A DNA stretch of 64,000 bases from Nannobrachium achirus. Lineage: Eukaryota; Chordata; Actinopteri; Myctophiformes; Myctophidae. Below the pieces are notes generated by a model that had not been told where the DNA came from, ran no database searches, and worked only from the letters and a program-made list of their open reading frames with translations. Positions 1-12,599 of the stretch are shown in pieces; positions within the stretch are counted from its first letter, which is position 1; each line of letters begins with the position of its first letter. The stretch spans positions 20,438,862 through 20,502,861 of the forward strand of contig OY997650.1 of NCBI GenBank assembly GCA_963921795.1, read 5' to 3'. A program made the position numbers and the translations under genes.

Positions 1-239
1 TATTTTTAATATGTATATATATATTTTTTAGCAGTCATTTCCCTTTATTAGTCACTATATTATTGTGCTGGGGTGTTTCCTTACAGAAAGACACATGTCA
101 GAGAGGGAGGGGGGAGGGGGGAATGTGTTATACACAGTCTTGCTTAGTTCCCTTTTAAATGTTTATATTTAGATCTTAAAATACTAAGATCTACAACATG
201 ATGTTTACATTCATAGCCGCGGGAACTAATTTACAGTAG

Positions 240-300
240 GGGGGGCTGTCACGCGCCCCTGTGCGCGCGTGCACGTTTCGCGCGCACGCAGCGCGCGCCA
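240..300. other. alternating CG/CA-rich block, possible Z-DNA
   Basis: The block is almost wholly alternating purine and pyrimidine, with many GCGCGC words, inside AT-rich flanks. It may be the edge of an unidentified repeat. Confidence 0.4.
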
Positions 301-555
301 GCGAAAATTTGGCGGTTTTTATCGGTTTTTATCATGTTTTATTGGGGTTTCCGCAGTCTATTTTTTAGCTAAATGTAACACAATCGGGAACGGCTTTCCT
401 TACATCTCCACATGCACCATCCAGCAAGATATAGCCTGGATTTTTTTGGTACCAACAGACAGTCAGACAACAAGTGCCAGTTTCATAAAATCATTCAGTT
501 CCCAGAGCTTTTCAGTTAATCTACTTAGTTACTTTACACCACTGTCTGCAACAGC

Positions 556-720
556 AAGCATGATGGTTCCCAAACTTTTTAGCCCGTGAACCAAGAGACA
601 TTACTTAGAGACATACTACCCTGTACCAAACAAGTAGTGAAAATAGCAGATCTACAAGCTCACAACGAGTTGCTTCGCACTGCGTTGTGACCCATACAAC
701 GTGTCCGCCGCATCGGTCCA
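556..720 (+). mobile_element. hAT-type MITE fragment (TGGTTCCCAAAC end)
   Basis: The text GATGGTTCCCAAACTTTTT followed by GCCCGTGAACC is the decayed terminus of a common fish non-autonomous hAT type. A GAAAATAGC hairpin copy is embedded at 639-690. The far end was not identified. Confidence 0.4.
639..690. repeat. GAAAATAGC hairpin, copy 1
   Basis: The left arm is intact (GAAAATAGCAGATCTACAAG then CTCACAACG). The right arm survives only as CGTTGTGA. Confidence 0.75.
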
Positions 721-1596
721 GACCCCAGTGTTAGGAAACAGCTGGTTCTGGTACACCATAGCCATTAGCCACTAGCTAGCCCAAACATTAGCCAGGCATA
801 ACATAGCAGCATAACATAGCATTCATCATTACAAGTCTATATAATATAAGCCACGACTCACCAGTGAGGACGCCAGGGCTAGCAGAGGGCGATGTTTAAT
901 GCCTTTATAGCCTAGGTTGTGTTGTCTTGGTGTTCTATTCCTTTATGCCCGTATTGTTATAATTCACCGAGTCCATGACGCATGTTACGCACGGAGAGAC
1001 AGACGCTCAGACAAGTTAAAAGGGAAGTCCTTTGAAAGCCATTTCCTCTCTAAACAGTGCCCAGAAGCACATTTCAAAACAAGAGTCTTTATTTATTTTT
1101 TTTGTCTATACAATCGATCATTCAACACATGTTTATTTTGAAATTGTACTGGAAATAGAAGTAGCCAACAATAGCTCCTACTTCACGCCACTGATGTCAG
1201 AGCCTCTACTTGCCGATCGGCAATATTTTTCCCCCAACCCCCCTTTAGGTGGGGGGTGCGGTGGGGGGTGCGGTGGGACGTGGGGGAGGGGGTGCGGCCG
1301 CACCTCCAGCACCCCTACTTCCCTCGGGTATGTTTACATTATGTTATTGTATTTGTTATGTTAATGAACTAAATTATATAATTTAACTATCGTTATCAGG
1401 ATACTCTTCAAACTGGCAGCAATATACAGTAAAATGTATAAGTAAGGTCAGAGTGGCTTATTGTCAGTATCAGGCAAGTAACGATGGCATCTATACAATT
1501 TACGATGCACTAGATCCCTGGGAGGTGGACTGCTTAGGTGGAGTGCATCGCCTACTGTACCATCCACTCATCTTAGTTACTCAAGTATTGGTACTC

Positions 1597-1680
1597 ATAC
1601 ACTGAGTTGGTGGGATTGAACCAAGAACCTTGTGGTAAAGGAGAGAGTTCTCTGCTCTCTACCAAACTACTCAGACACAA
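1597..1680 (-). mobile_element. tRNA-derived SINE head, fragment
   Basis: The minus strand reads GAGTAGTTTGGTAGAGAGC (A-box-like) and, about 25 bases on, GGTTCTTGGTTCAATCCC (B-box-like). There is no tRNA cloverleaf and no CCA or terminator, so it is a SINE head and not a tRNA gene. Confidence 0.45.
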
Positions 1681-1865
1681 ATATCTAATTATAAATCATG
1701 TTATTAGGGTTAACTAACCCTAACCCTTGCCATAATCAACCAGCATTAGTGTTATCTTGTCTATCTATGATGTGGCCCAGTACAGGTCCAGTACTGTCCC
1801 AGTACAGTCTCCTACAATACCTGTACAACTCTTTCCATCTCCCACTCGCTCTACTGTATGTTACA

Positions 1866-1890
1866 CCCCCCCCCCCCCCCCCCCCCCCCC
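1866..1890. repeat. poly-C run, 25 bases
   Basis: An uninterrupted C homopolymer that is likely length-variable and prone to sequencing error. Confidence 0.95.
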
Positions 1891-2469
1891 TGCTGTGACC
1901 TTCCTGGTGACAGCTGATGAATCGGGAGTCGGGGGGACACCAGGCGTCGACTCCGTCATGCCCCGTTAATATGCATGCAAATGTAGCACTTGACATTTCA
2001 CTACGACACAACGGTGCGAGGAGAGGAGAGGAAAGGAGAGGAGAGGATGATCGGAAGAGAGGATGAAAGAGTGTGTGTGGGAAGGACTGGCAGAGGTAAG
2101 GAAAAAAGAATGGAAGGAAGAGGAGATGAGAACGTGAGCGGATGGTTGGGAAATGGGGAAGCAGGGGCAAAGGAGGGGGAGAATAAAAAGAAAGGATGAA
2201 TGGAGTGAAAGACATAGTGAGCGAATAGAAGTGAGGATGCGTTCTTTCTTGCTGCTGTGCGTGATGAAGACATGACATTACCTACCTGGGGGTACGGGGT
2301 GTCTATTAACATGATGTTATACATACTACCGGTACCTGACAGGAAAAAAGGCTTGTTATAGAAAGGCTGCATGCTAGCAATAAAAAAGTAAGCCTGTTCA
2401 GACATACGTCTCTAAATACTTAATTTATGCATTGCCACAGGTTGCAAGCCGAAAACAACCAATGTACGA

Positions 2470-2516
2470 GTTCACAATGCATCGCGAAGCTGGCTTGGTA
2501 GATCTACTGTTTTTGA
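2470..2516. repeat. GAAAATAGC hairpin, decayed copy
   Basis: TTCACAATG, then GGTAGATCTACTGTTTTTG, keeps the order of the hairpin's right arm with several changes. Confidence 0.4.
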
Positions 2517-2730
2517 CACCCGACACGGGCACGCAACTAAATCTAAACCTAAATCTAAAGACCTAAGGATTTACACAAAAACACACAGCTAAATTGTAAA
2601 TGTAAATGTACATATATCTTACTGTACATATTATTTATTATTTAATTTAGTGGAATTCATTGCAATCACTTATTGTCATTATAATCTTGTTTTATATTGT
2701 GATTTCTGTTGTTGTAAGGTCTTGCAGTCT

Positions 2731-2851
<121 letters not shown>

Positions 2852-3986
2852 AATAGATGATAAATCCTGGCCTCAGTGACCTTTCCTGTAGGCCTTACAC
2901 CCCCCAGCAATGGGACTGTAAATCTCCCCCCCAGTAATTTAATTGTCCTCCCGCCGGTGGAGGGACCTGAGGCTGTGTTTGGGACATAGGAAAAAAAAAA
3001 GAAAAAGGACGGGGAAGAAAAACAGGGCCTCGGGGGGACAGAGAGCCCGAGGACAGAGAGCCTGAGCTCTGATTGTAGAGGGGCCGCGCTGGGACCTGCA
3101 GGACAAATGTTGGGAGACGAGCCATCCTCCGATGGCAATAACTCATAGCTTCACTTTAACTGTGTTTCCATCGCCCTTAGTCCAAACACCCCACCCCCGG
3201 AATAACAAAAGAAAGCGGCAAAACGTAGAAATGGAAGAAGCGGCAAGATGAGCGATGAGATGAAGAAGTGAAGAATGACTCGGGGAGGAGAGGAGAGGCG
3301 AGGAGAGGCGAGGCAAGGCAAGAAAGGGGTCTGATGGTTGTAGAAATGGACAGAGCAGAATAAACGAGAAACATCGTCTCAAACTGTTACTACGGTGCCC
3401 TTGATAAAAGCATTTCAAGTCCTAAATGCCCCCATGGTGCCGCTCAGCAGCCAGCGCTCTAAGACTGTAGCGAAGAGAGTGTGGTGAACCAACCAACCCC
3501 CTGGTCCCTCGCTGCACATAACAATATAGTCTACTTTCAGACACTACTGCTTAAACGTGACTTGACAAATCACAGTGGGGCCAGATGGAGGAATGGCTAC
3601 CCAATATCTATAGGTATCTACTGTATATTAACTAGTACTATCAGAAAATAGACCCATTTTGTTATTATTTCAATTAGATGAAATCACTTACCCTAACTTT
3701 AACACATTTTGTAAACAAATATAACAAAATATAGTTTACATATTATCTTAAAATAAATAGGCAAAATCTCTGTACATATATACGTACGTCTGTTCATTCG
3801 TAGTTCACGTATCTCGAGAACCGTCCGAACAGCCTATATGAGGCTACATCATATACAGTACATACAGTTTAAGCACCCTATTTGACGCTATGAACTGAAT
3901 TGTATTATCCTGGCTGCAGAAAAAAGCAAATATCTCGGCTTCTTTTCCCATGTCGTGGGTTTGGTCAAAACGGCCTTTTTTCTTTT

Positions 3987-4178
3987 TTTTTAAGATTTGT
4001 TTTTTGGGGCTTTTTATGCCTTTACTTGATAGGACAGCAGACCGACAGGAAACGGGGAGAGAGACAGGGAATGACATGTGGCAAAGGTCATCCGGATCGG
4101 GAATCGAACCGGCGACGCCAGCAGGCATCATAGCCTGGTATGTGGTATGCGCCCCGACCACTAGGCCAGCGGGTGCCC
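3987..4178 (-). mobile_element. tRNA-derived SINE, full length, with target-site duplication
   Basis: Read on the minus strand, the element opens with GGGGCACCCGCTGGCCTAG, has the A-box-like GGCCTAGTGGTCGGGGCGC and the B-box GGTTCGATTCC, then a tRNA-unrelated body, and ends in an A-rich tail (the T run at 3976-3991 on the plus strand). The flanks repeat CAAAACGGCCTTTTTT at 3966-3981 and 4179-4194, a target-site duplication showing retroposition. A second copy lies at 15530-15729 in the same orientation. SINEs are mobilised in trans by LINE machinery; no protein is encoded. Confidence 0.85.
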
Positions 4179-4459
4179 CAAAACGGCCTTTTTTTCTATG
4201 GACCATAACGTACACACGGTTCAGAAACGATGTTCGGCAGGGCCGTGAACGGGAACCCCCACACATACAATGTACACGAGCAGCATACACGGAGCCCCCG
4301 GAAATCGGGTCAATACAATAAGAACAAGCCTTGCCGGTAATCTACATTATGAAGCTTACTGGAGTTCAACTATTGAAAATAGCAAAAGGCTCTCCCTCCT
4401 TACAAATACCAATTTAGTCATTGGCTATGCTTCTATAAAAGTAGATGCTGTGGGCAGGA

Positions 4460-4510
4460 GGGGAAAAGCGAGAGAGAGAGTGAGAGAGAGAGAGAGAGTG
4501 CGTGCGTGTG

Positions 4511-4542
<32 letters not shown>

Positions 4543-4545
4543 TGT
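4460..4545. repeat. (GA)n then (TGCG)n microsatellite next to an exon donor
   Basis: GA-rich bases at about 4469-4498 pass into TGCG repeats at 4500-4543, ending about 12 bases from the donor of the EC2/EC3 exon. Confidence 0.9.
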
Positions 4546-4557
4546 GGCCTTACTGAC

Positions 4558-4686
4558 CGGTGGTGCATTCTCCACTATGTTGGTGCTGTAGGGTAGGTTG
4601 GTGAAGATGGGATCCATGTCCTGGACATCGGTGATGGTGATGGCCAAGTTGGCCAGTCGGGAGAGAGGTCTCACCTTGTCCTGATC
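4558..4686 (-). CDS. cdh23: cdh23 exon: EC2/EC3 linker and start of EC3
   Basis: This 129-nt exon has 43 codons and is phase 0 at both ends. It starts DQDKVRPLSRLANLAI, carries DVQDMDPIFTNLPYSTNI and ends VENAPP. The acceptor is TTCAG and the donor is the less usual GTCAGT. The linker reads DVQDMD instead of the standard DxNDN; recalled mammalian CDH23 has the same departure, so it is a family trait and not damage. The next exon should begin with the glycine of a PPG motif; it was not found between 1 and 4557. Sixteen bases beyond the donor the intron enters a (GCAC)n tract and then a (CT)n tract in transcript sense. Confidence 0.97.
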
Positions 4687-4794
4687 CTGAAGTAAACACA
4701 TTATAAATGTATTGTGTTATTATCACTGCTAAAGATTAAGTTGATCTGGCAGACACAGCAGAAATGTACAGTATATAGGGTGGTTAATGTATGT

Positions 4795-5005
4795 TTTGTA
4801 ATAATATTCAATCTACAAAGCAACTAGTAACAAAGGTTTTTGAATACATGTAGTGGAGTACTGTAAAAGTACAATATTTGGATCCGAAGATGTAGTGGAG
4901 TAAAGTAAAAGTATTGGAAATTGGAAATACTCAAGTAAAGTACAAACACCTAAAAATGTTACTTAAGTCCAGTATGTGTAATGTAAAGTTACATTCCACC
5001 ACTGT
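4795..5005 (+). mobile_element. AAAAGTA-type non-autonomous element, fragment
   Basis: The sequence is rich in AAGTAAAAGTA words and ends ACATTCCACCACTG, the terminus of a repeat family that recurs at 9421-9762, 21797-22786, 52335-52640 and 59391-62075. CACCACTG ends fit hAT-type termini; no target duplication was found here. Confidence 0.6.
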
Positions 5006-5044
5006 CTAGAACTGTATTTGTCTTAATGTTAGCACTTGTCATTA

Positions 5045-5046
<2 letters not shown>

Positions 5047-5132
<86 letters not shown>
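5047..5132. repeat. (TG)n microsatellite
   Basis: A pure run of 86 bases, 30 bases from the donor of the EC2 exon. In the transcript it is (CA)n. Confidence 0.98.
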
Positions 5133-5133
<1 letters not shown>

Positions 5134-5161
5134 ATGAGTGGCTGCGTGCGTGTGCGCATAC

Positions 5162-5356
5162 CGTGGCATTAACAGTGAGCTGGTAAGATGAGGTGGTCTC
5201 ATAGTCCAGTGACTTGGTGACGGTGACGGTGCCCCTGGCGCCGTCGATGGCGAAGAAGGAGGACACGGGTTGAAAGGAGAAGAGCACGCTGCCTCCTGTG
5301 CCCTGGTCTGGGTCTGTGGCGTTCACCATGAAAATGGACGTACCCACCGCCGTGTC
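5162..5356 (-). CDS. cdh23: cdh23 exon: cadherin repeat EC2 body
   Basis: This 195-nt exon has 65 codons and is phase 0 at both ends. It begins [17 protein letters not shown], continues through [23 protein letters not shown] and LDYETT, and ends YQLTVNAT. The DPD and LDYE motifs are the DxD and DRE-type calcium ligands of EC2, and NAT residues are potential N-glycosylation sites. The match to recalled CDH23 EC2 is near identity, with conservative changes. The acceptor is ATTCCAG and the donor is GTATGC. On the plus strand the exon lies between a pure (TG)n tract ending 30 nt to its left and a (CA)n-rich tract starting about 15 nt to its right, so the pre-mRNA has complementary repeats on both sides. 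Confidence 0.97.
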
Positions 5357-5365
5357 CTGGAATAA

Positions 5366-5390
5366 ACACACGAGCACACGCGCACACACG

Positions 5391-5473
<83 letters not shown>

Positions 5474-5478
5474 GCACA
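5366..5478. repeat. (CA)n microsatellite with GC interruptions
   Basis: It starts close to the acceptor of the EC2 exon. In the transcript it is (UG)n, complementary to the tract on the other side of the exon. Confidence 0.95.
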
Positions 5479-5784
5479 GTCATTAACAATATGAACATTA
5501 AACAGATTAACCCAAGCGTCCCAATATTATTTTTTACAAAAAAAAACATTTGTAAAATCCTATGCTAGTAATAGAGAGCCCCTGGAGGATTCCAATCAAT
5601 GAAGCTGGAATGGGTTGAAGAGGTTAGGCAGTTATAACAATGTTTCCTCCAGTTAAGGCAACAGGGATGTGTGTAAAACAATCTGATGTGCTTTGGAAAG
5701 GGACTGATCCCTTGACCTTTATGTAGTTCAGACTAAAGCGTAATTGAACAACAGAACACCACACAGGACCATCAAGTGTAATCA

Positions 5785-6135
5785 CTATATCCATTGAGAG
5801 CATCCTGACAGGCTGCATCACTGTCTGGAACGGATGCTCCACTCTTGCCCTTAAGGCTCTACAGAGGGTGGTTGAAACAGCACAGCGCTTCAGAAGGACT
5901 GAGCCAGCCAGCCATGCAGAACGTCTACTCTGCACCCAGGGGAGCCCAGAGGATCTTCAAGGATCCCGGGTCAACTCCAGCAGTGGAGCGCTCCCTCTGC
6001 TGCCATCTGGCAAACGGCAGCGGAGCATCAGGTCATGATCTAACAGGCTCAGGGACAGTTTCTATCCGCAAGCTGGAAGCCCCTTGAACTTAACAGTGAC
6101 AGAGCGTACGGACTGCGACACTATCGCCCCCATTC
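5785..6135 (+). pseudogene. LINE (L2-like) reverse-transcriptase C-terminal fragment
   Basis: Translating across frames gives SIESILTGCITVWNGCS, KALQRVVETAQRF, then LPSGKRQRSIRS and DSFYPQA. These are the conserved order and spacing of the C-terminal end of L2/CR1-group reverse-transcriptase proteins: the ILTGCIT-W motif, ALQRVV, LLPSGKRYRS and NSFYPQA. The fragment lacks the catalytic palm and the endonuclease and is broken by frameshifts, so it is a dead 5'-truncated copy. It runs opposite to cdh23. Confidence 0.7.
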
Positions 6136-6888
6136 ATACTGACACACCACATGTACAGTGTGTGCATGCAGAGTATGCAAGCTGCCAACAGGCCAAGGAA
6201 CTCCATTCCTGAATATCTTTCACATTGGTCACAGGCAGTCATCTCAAATCTGTCGTCCCTCCAGGCTACTGTTGTACTGTGTCAGAGTACTTGGACGCTG
6301 GTCTGGAGCCGCGTGGAGCTCGGTGAGCAACTCCTATATTTGACCGATGTCATCAACATGATGTCAGTGTGGCAGCAGCGGCACCAAGGCTCTGTTGCCT
6401 GATGACCAAAAGCCCAATATCTTCCCACAATTCCCCTTTAGGCTAGTGGTTGAGATGCTGGCTTTCCACACGGCAGAAATCCATATTTGTGGTAGGGGAC
6501 CAAATTTACTTTTTGGCATATTTGCAAGTTAAAACAAGTACTGTATACACTTCTTCTTTTGTGTATCATCGTCCTTGATGATTGGGTGCCGACGTTTTCT
6601 AAGGGTTAAATTATAGAAGTTCACAGACTCCCTGGCTTGCACAGAAGCCAATGGTCACACAGAGTAGTTTGTCAGCAACTCTGAGGACAAGGCCCATTAA
6701 TTGGAATTTTATCTTAAACAACTGCACACACAAAACAGAAACAAGGATAAATAAGGATGTGATCGGATAAGTCAACAAAAGAAATATTGGTAAGGGAGCA
6801 AGGGAGGAACAAGGGAAGCAGGCCCTGTATATTACTGAAAACGATTTTGCGAGCATGCGAGTGAGAGTGTGAGTGCGCATGCACACAC

Positions 6889-6916
6889 ATGCACGCACGC
6901 ACGCACGCACGCACAC
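6889..6916. repeat. (GCAC)n microsatellite
   Basis: A short tetranucleotide run next to CA-rich bases. Confidence 0.85.
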
Positions 6917-6994
6917 ATACATTTGTATTAAATTACTTTGCCCTAAACCTAAAGCCCAAAATAGAAGATCTGTACTGTAGATCTTATTATAATA

Positions 6995-7205
6995 TAATAA
7001 TTACCTATATTATCCCACGGGGGAAATTCAGTTTCAGCTTAACCCAGCTGAGTGCTGCCCACAAGGAGTGCGGGGAGGGGAGCAGTTAGGGGTTAGGTGT
7101 CTTGCTCATGAATACCTTGACACATAGCTGGAGCTGGAAATGCACCTGGGACCTCTGGGACCTCCGGAGTCCTAGGCATGGACACTAACCATTCACTTAT
7201 GGCCG
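6995..7205 (-). mobile_element. tRNA-headed SINE with a LINE-type 3' tail
   Basis: On the minus strand a tRNA-like head (GGTTAGTGTCC near 7190) is followed by the core GAGCAAGACACCTAACCCC (7083-7105) typical of fish V-type SINEs, then the tail CTGAATTTCCCCC-GTGGGATAATA. The tail matches the 3' ends of the LINE copies at 36690-36738 and 62739-62800, so the SINE appears to have borrowed the end its partner LINE recognises. Confidence 0.6.
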
Positions 7206-7209
7206 CTTA

Positions 7210-7228
7210 AAGATCTGCTATTTTTGGT
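7210..7228. repeat. GAAAATAGC hairpin, arm remnant
   Basis: AGATCTGCTATTTTTGG is the end of a right arm; the rest of the hairpin is gone. Confidence 0.35.
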
Positions 7229-7346
7229 GCTGGCACGTAACTAAGTATAAATCAGTGGGCCCTATTTTCGCCAGTACTTTTACACCTTATCCCTAAACTT
7301 TTTTGCAATTGTTTTCAATATTTTGAAAAACATTTTTTAAATAGCT

Positions 7347-7395
7347 CAAATAGCCGATCTAATGAACAAGTTCACAACGTGTCAATCGTCTATTT
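7347..7395. repeat. GAAAATAGC hairpin, decayed copy
   Basis: AAATAGCCGATCTAAT, then AGTTCACAACG and a right-arm remnant TCTATTT. Confidence 0.5.
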
Positions 7396-7399
7396 AAAG

Positions 7400-8640
7400 A
7401 GATCAACGCCATTGGTTTCTACAGACCGCAAATGAAGCCTATATTTCAGCAAGTGCAAATCCGCCATCTTTCTATAACCTGTCCAGAGAATGGTACCGGA
7501 AATGAATCAAATGAATGCTATTGGCTGCGAGGGTGGGTCTTCACTTTGTATAGCCAATACAAAGCCTAGAAACATACTACTTACTACTTACTAAACGCAT
7601 ATCATGATGATTTAAAAAATACTTTAAACTATAGCAACTGAAAACATAGTGTTAATGAAAAGGTTTACAAAGATAAGAAAATCAAGTGTAAAGTTCGCCA
7701 AATCTTAATAGACTTGCATTGAGCTGAAGGTTTTTTGGTACCAGTAAAATGTGAAACAGCATCTTCAGATGTATTAAAAATACCCATAGAACCTTGTGCT
7801 TCTATTGCAGTGTTTGGAGTTGTTTCACAAGAAATACATCTTAGCGCAGTGAAAAAATATGATAGCTTTTGCATCCCTTTTGACTGATACTGTTTAAATG
7901 GAAAGAAAAATTCCCACACATTTTAAGCTTGGGTTAATGATGTTATGCATCACTTGATTTTGAAAAAAATCAGTTATTTCACAAGATGATTCGAGGGCAA
8001 TCTGAAATGTTATGCCATCTGGCAACCTTTTTTAACATAATTGAGAGGATGAAAGCTGCTGACGTCAATGAACTATAATACTGACCCCATTGTGTTATAT
8101 ATATATATATATAGTTTTGTATTCCTTTTAATCATACATTCTTTATTGCGCTCACTTTTTCATGTACAGGTGCTTTATTTATCTTTTTTCTTTCTTTGCT
8201 ATTATTACTACGACTAATATTACCATTATCATTATTATCATTCTCGTTTACTTTTTCCCTGATAAGAGTACAAGACACCAGGTTGTGGCTTTCTTGGAGC
8301 GGGAACTTTGGGGTGGGAGAGGTAACATACATCTTTTCTGTATACTTTTGTTTATTATACTTGTTGTAAAAAATAAAATAAAAAACCTTGAAATAAAAAA
8401 AATAAAAAAACCTAATCCTACCCTAATCTTCTCTTTATGAGGACCTCCAATACTGTGATATTTGTCCCTCACAAGTATAGAAATAGCACACACACAGTGC
8501 AGGTGTGTGTGGAGGTCATGGTGGTGAAGTGACGGCAGGAGGACAGCATGCAGTTGAACCCTACAGTCTGCTTGGCCCACGCCTCCCACAGCTAGAGGTG
8601 TGTCTGCCATGCTGTGCTGTGAGTGTGCAGAGGTGTGTGC
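7400..8640. other. intron stretch without recognised gene
   Basis: AT-rich sequence with a short (TA)n at about 8098-8113, A-rich runs near 8365-8410 and no open frame resembling a protein. Confidence 0.5.
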
Positions 8641-8649
8641 GTGTGCGTG

Positions 8650-8795
8650 TGCAGGGACGTGCAGAGAATGTTAGAGGGGCAGGGGCTGACATTTCTAAAA
8701 TGTCGCATCGAAAATAGCGCTGCGACACGTTGTGAGCTTGCAGGTCGGCTATTTCCAGTGCGCGATACCGCACTGAACTAAGCATAATAAAGTCA
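8650..8795 (-). mobile_element. CAGGGACGTGCAGAG-type MITE, copy A
   Basis: The segment is the reverse complement of 17990-18165: both share the block GAATGTTAGAGG, a hairpin copy and the block TGCTTAGTTCAGT (seen here as ACTGAACTAAGCA). The CAGGGACGTGCAGAG end suggests a hAT-type MITE. Here the hairpin's left arm is mostly deleted. Confidence 0.6.
8710..8756. repeat. GAAAATAGC hairpin, left arm deleted
   Basis: GAAAATAGC runs directly into the loop and a full right arm (CGTTGTGAGCTTGCAGGTCG then GCTATTTCC). Confidence 0.7.
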
Positions 8796-9003
8796 ATACT
8801 GGAGATGTGGCATAGCTGCATGGATTTCTACACAGAGAGGGCACTTATTTCAACATAAGACGCTGCATTCAAGTTCAGGAGAGTTTGAACCAGGCAATTC
8901 TCTTGAATGCTGCTTTCAGGTATGACATGGAAAGGGGAGGGGGCATTTGCATTTCTTTCACCATAGTAAAAACTGCATTTATGGTCTGGAGAGGGCACTT
9001 TTT

Positions 9004-9008
<5 letters not shown>

Positions 9009-9076
<68 letters not shown>
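9009..9076. repeat. (GA)n microsatellite
   Basis: A pure run of about 68 bases. Confidence 0.98.
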
Positions 9077-9080
<4 letters not shown>

Positions 9081-9347
9081 TGTATAAGCCTTTCCCCAGG
9101 ACACAAAACATCACATCACAAATAGAACGGAGACCAACTTCCTCGGTTTGCATCACTCTGCACATCACCCCTGTAGAGTCCGTCTACACACCTCCACCCC
9201 CCTCTCTCCCTCCGCCTTTCTTTGCCCCTTATGTCCCTCTTTCCCCTTCTTGCTTTGTCCTACAGTACAGACATGCATCAGCAGTACTAGAGACTGTGGT
9301 CTGTCTCACTGTGTTAGGGCCCCTGTCAGGGGACGATATAGAGACAG

Positions 9348-9351
<4 letters not shown>

Positions 9352-9419
<68 letters not shown>
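9352..9419. repeat. (GA)n microsatellite
   Basis: A pure run of about 68 bases, directly abutting the AAAAGTA-type element. Confidence 0.98.
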
Positions 9420-9420
<1 letters not shown>

Positions 9421-9421
<1 letters not shown>

Positions 9422-9762
9422 GCATTGGTGGAAAATACAATTTTTAGGTATTTCCAATTTCCAATTATTTTACTTCTACTCCACTACATCTCAGAGGAAA
9501 ATATTGTACTTTTACTCCACAACTATTTGTTTGAAAACTTTCGTTACTAGTTACTTTGTAGATTTAGATTATCATTATCTGATATTTTCAAAAGATTTTC
9601 AAACATTTGAAAACTTGAAATGGGACATTCTGCATAATGAGTACTTTCTACTTTTGGTACATTAACTACATTTTGATACTAATACTTTTGTACTACTTCT
9701 ACATTGCAGTATTGATACTTTCACTCAAGTAAAACATTTGAGATACGTTTTACCACCACTGG
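9421..9762 (-). mobile_element. AAAAGTA-type non-autonomous element, hairpin-free copy
   Basis: It runs from CATTGGTGGAAAATAC to TTTTACCACCACTG. The middle, TGATATTTTCAAAAGATTTTC, lacks the hairpin that sits at the equivalent place in the copies at 22591, 52518 and 61928. No clear target duplication. Confidence 0.65.
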
Positions 9763-10330
9763 AGATGGAGGTAGTGAAGCATTTGGGGGCTAAACTGTTG
9801 TCGCTCCTGCCAGTAAGCAGAGCGTCAGATGTCACCGGGCATCAGGACAGAGGGCTCAATCAATCATGTTGATTCAATACAACACCCTTCATACAGTGAA
9901 AAAAAAAAGAATAATCCATCTGTCAGGAGGAGTGATGTTCTGCAGACAAAGCAAAAATACACCCAGCTTTTGCTGACAGACACCAAAATGATCAGATCAC
10001 TTTGTTTAACCTCATTTATCACGTACCCACTGCCCTGCCTTTATTTGCACCTCGCTCTTAGTTTACATCTGAGGCAAGTCTTTTGCAGATTGTTTTGGGG
10101 GGAACCTGTCGTGCCATCTGTTTTTTGGGGAAGAGGACATGAAACACCTGCAAAAATACCAAGCAACTCAGTTTGACACCAGCTTGTGGGCATGAAATAA
10201 AACAGTAGCATATACAAATTGCACCCTGGTGAATTAATTAAATGTGCACGCGTGCGCGCGTGTGCATTCACATTTGAATCAAAATTGCTTTGATGTCAGG
10301 AGACGGTTTGATTGGGATGGAGTTTTAGGA

Positions 10331-10332
10331 GT

Positions 10333-10387
<55 letters not shown>
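10331..10387. repeat. (TG)n microsatellite
   Basis: A near-pure dinucleotide run. Confidence 0.95.
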
Positions 10388-10388
<1 letters not shown>

Positions 10389-10600
10389 CTATTTAGGAAG
10401 GGGAAGAGAGAGTGAATGATATCTGGATATGTGAGTGTATGTGTGTGTGATATGCGGTATCCTTCTCCTTCCCTAAAGCCTGACAGAGCGTCTCTATCTC
10501 CCTGCACACAGCACCGTGCTAAACAATGACTCATTAACGCCGCACAACACCCGCCCAGTGTCGACTGCCACGGGCGCTCAGTAAATAACCCCTCACACAG

Positions 10601-11970
<1,370 letters not shown>

Positions 11971-11974
11971 TGAG

Positions 11975-11977
<3 letters not shown>

Positions 11978-12037
<60 letters not shown>
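11978..12037. repeat. (GA)n microsatellite
   Basis: A pure run of about 60 bases. Confidence 0.98.
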
Positions 12038-12040
<3 letters not shown>

Positions 12041-12599
12041 GAAAAGCAAGACAAAAAAGAGAACCACTATGAGCACATGAAAGAAGAGGCCTGTTTCTAA
12101 TAGCCATGAGACACTTCTAATACTGAAGGGAGTCCCCTGTCCTCTTAACTCGGTGGCTGCTGTATAATGTGTAATGGGCGTGTTAGGCCCCTGGCTCTGT
12201 GCAGCAGTGTTAGCCAGACATCCATCTTCCATCCAGCACGCTGCAAGTGCAGGACGGTAGAGAGAGAGAGAGAGTACTTGGGGCTCTGGAGAGTCATGCT
12301 GGCCAGGCTTCAGAACTACAACCCCAGAGTCTCCCTCTGGGACCCCAAGCAGGGACTGCTTCTACCTTTGGGGGATGATGGGGGCTGGGAGTACGTCCGC
12401 TGGGAGATGGGAGTTGTAGTATTATAGATTCCACCGCTCTCACTTCTCAACATTCTACTCCAGGGAGTCCTGGCTGTGGGATGAAATAGCCTTTTTTGTG
12501 GTGGTACTTTGGCACGGTAAAGTTCAGCTGGGTTCAGTGATGTTGGTCTGACTGTGATGAACAACAAATGCACTAAATTGACTTAGAGTGGAGTATGCG

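Larger units (their letters stand above)
4687..5161. other. cdh23 intron between EC2 body and EC2/EC3 linker exons
   Basis: This 475-nt intron is filled by a fish AAAAGTA-type repeat (about 4795-5005) and the (TG)n tract next to the upstream exon's donor. Confidence 0.85.

Noticed and set aside
5042-5467. The whole open frame across the EC2 exon as a single exon
   Set aside because: The true exon ends at GT/AG borders (5162 and 5356); the rest is the flanking TG and CA tracts read through.
9421-9762. An 8-bp target duplication for the AAAAGTA element
   Set aside because: GAGAGGTG and GAGATGGA differ too much, and the left flank is (GA)n, where matches are cheap.
12266-12425. An inverted repeat with AACTACAACCCCAGAG and GGGAGTTGTAGT
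   Set aside because: Only about 12 bases pair and the ends are not defined; it may be an old MITE but cannot be supported.
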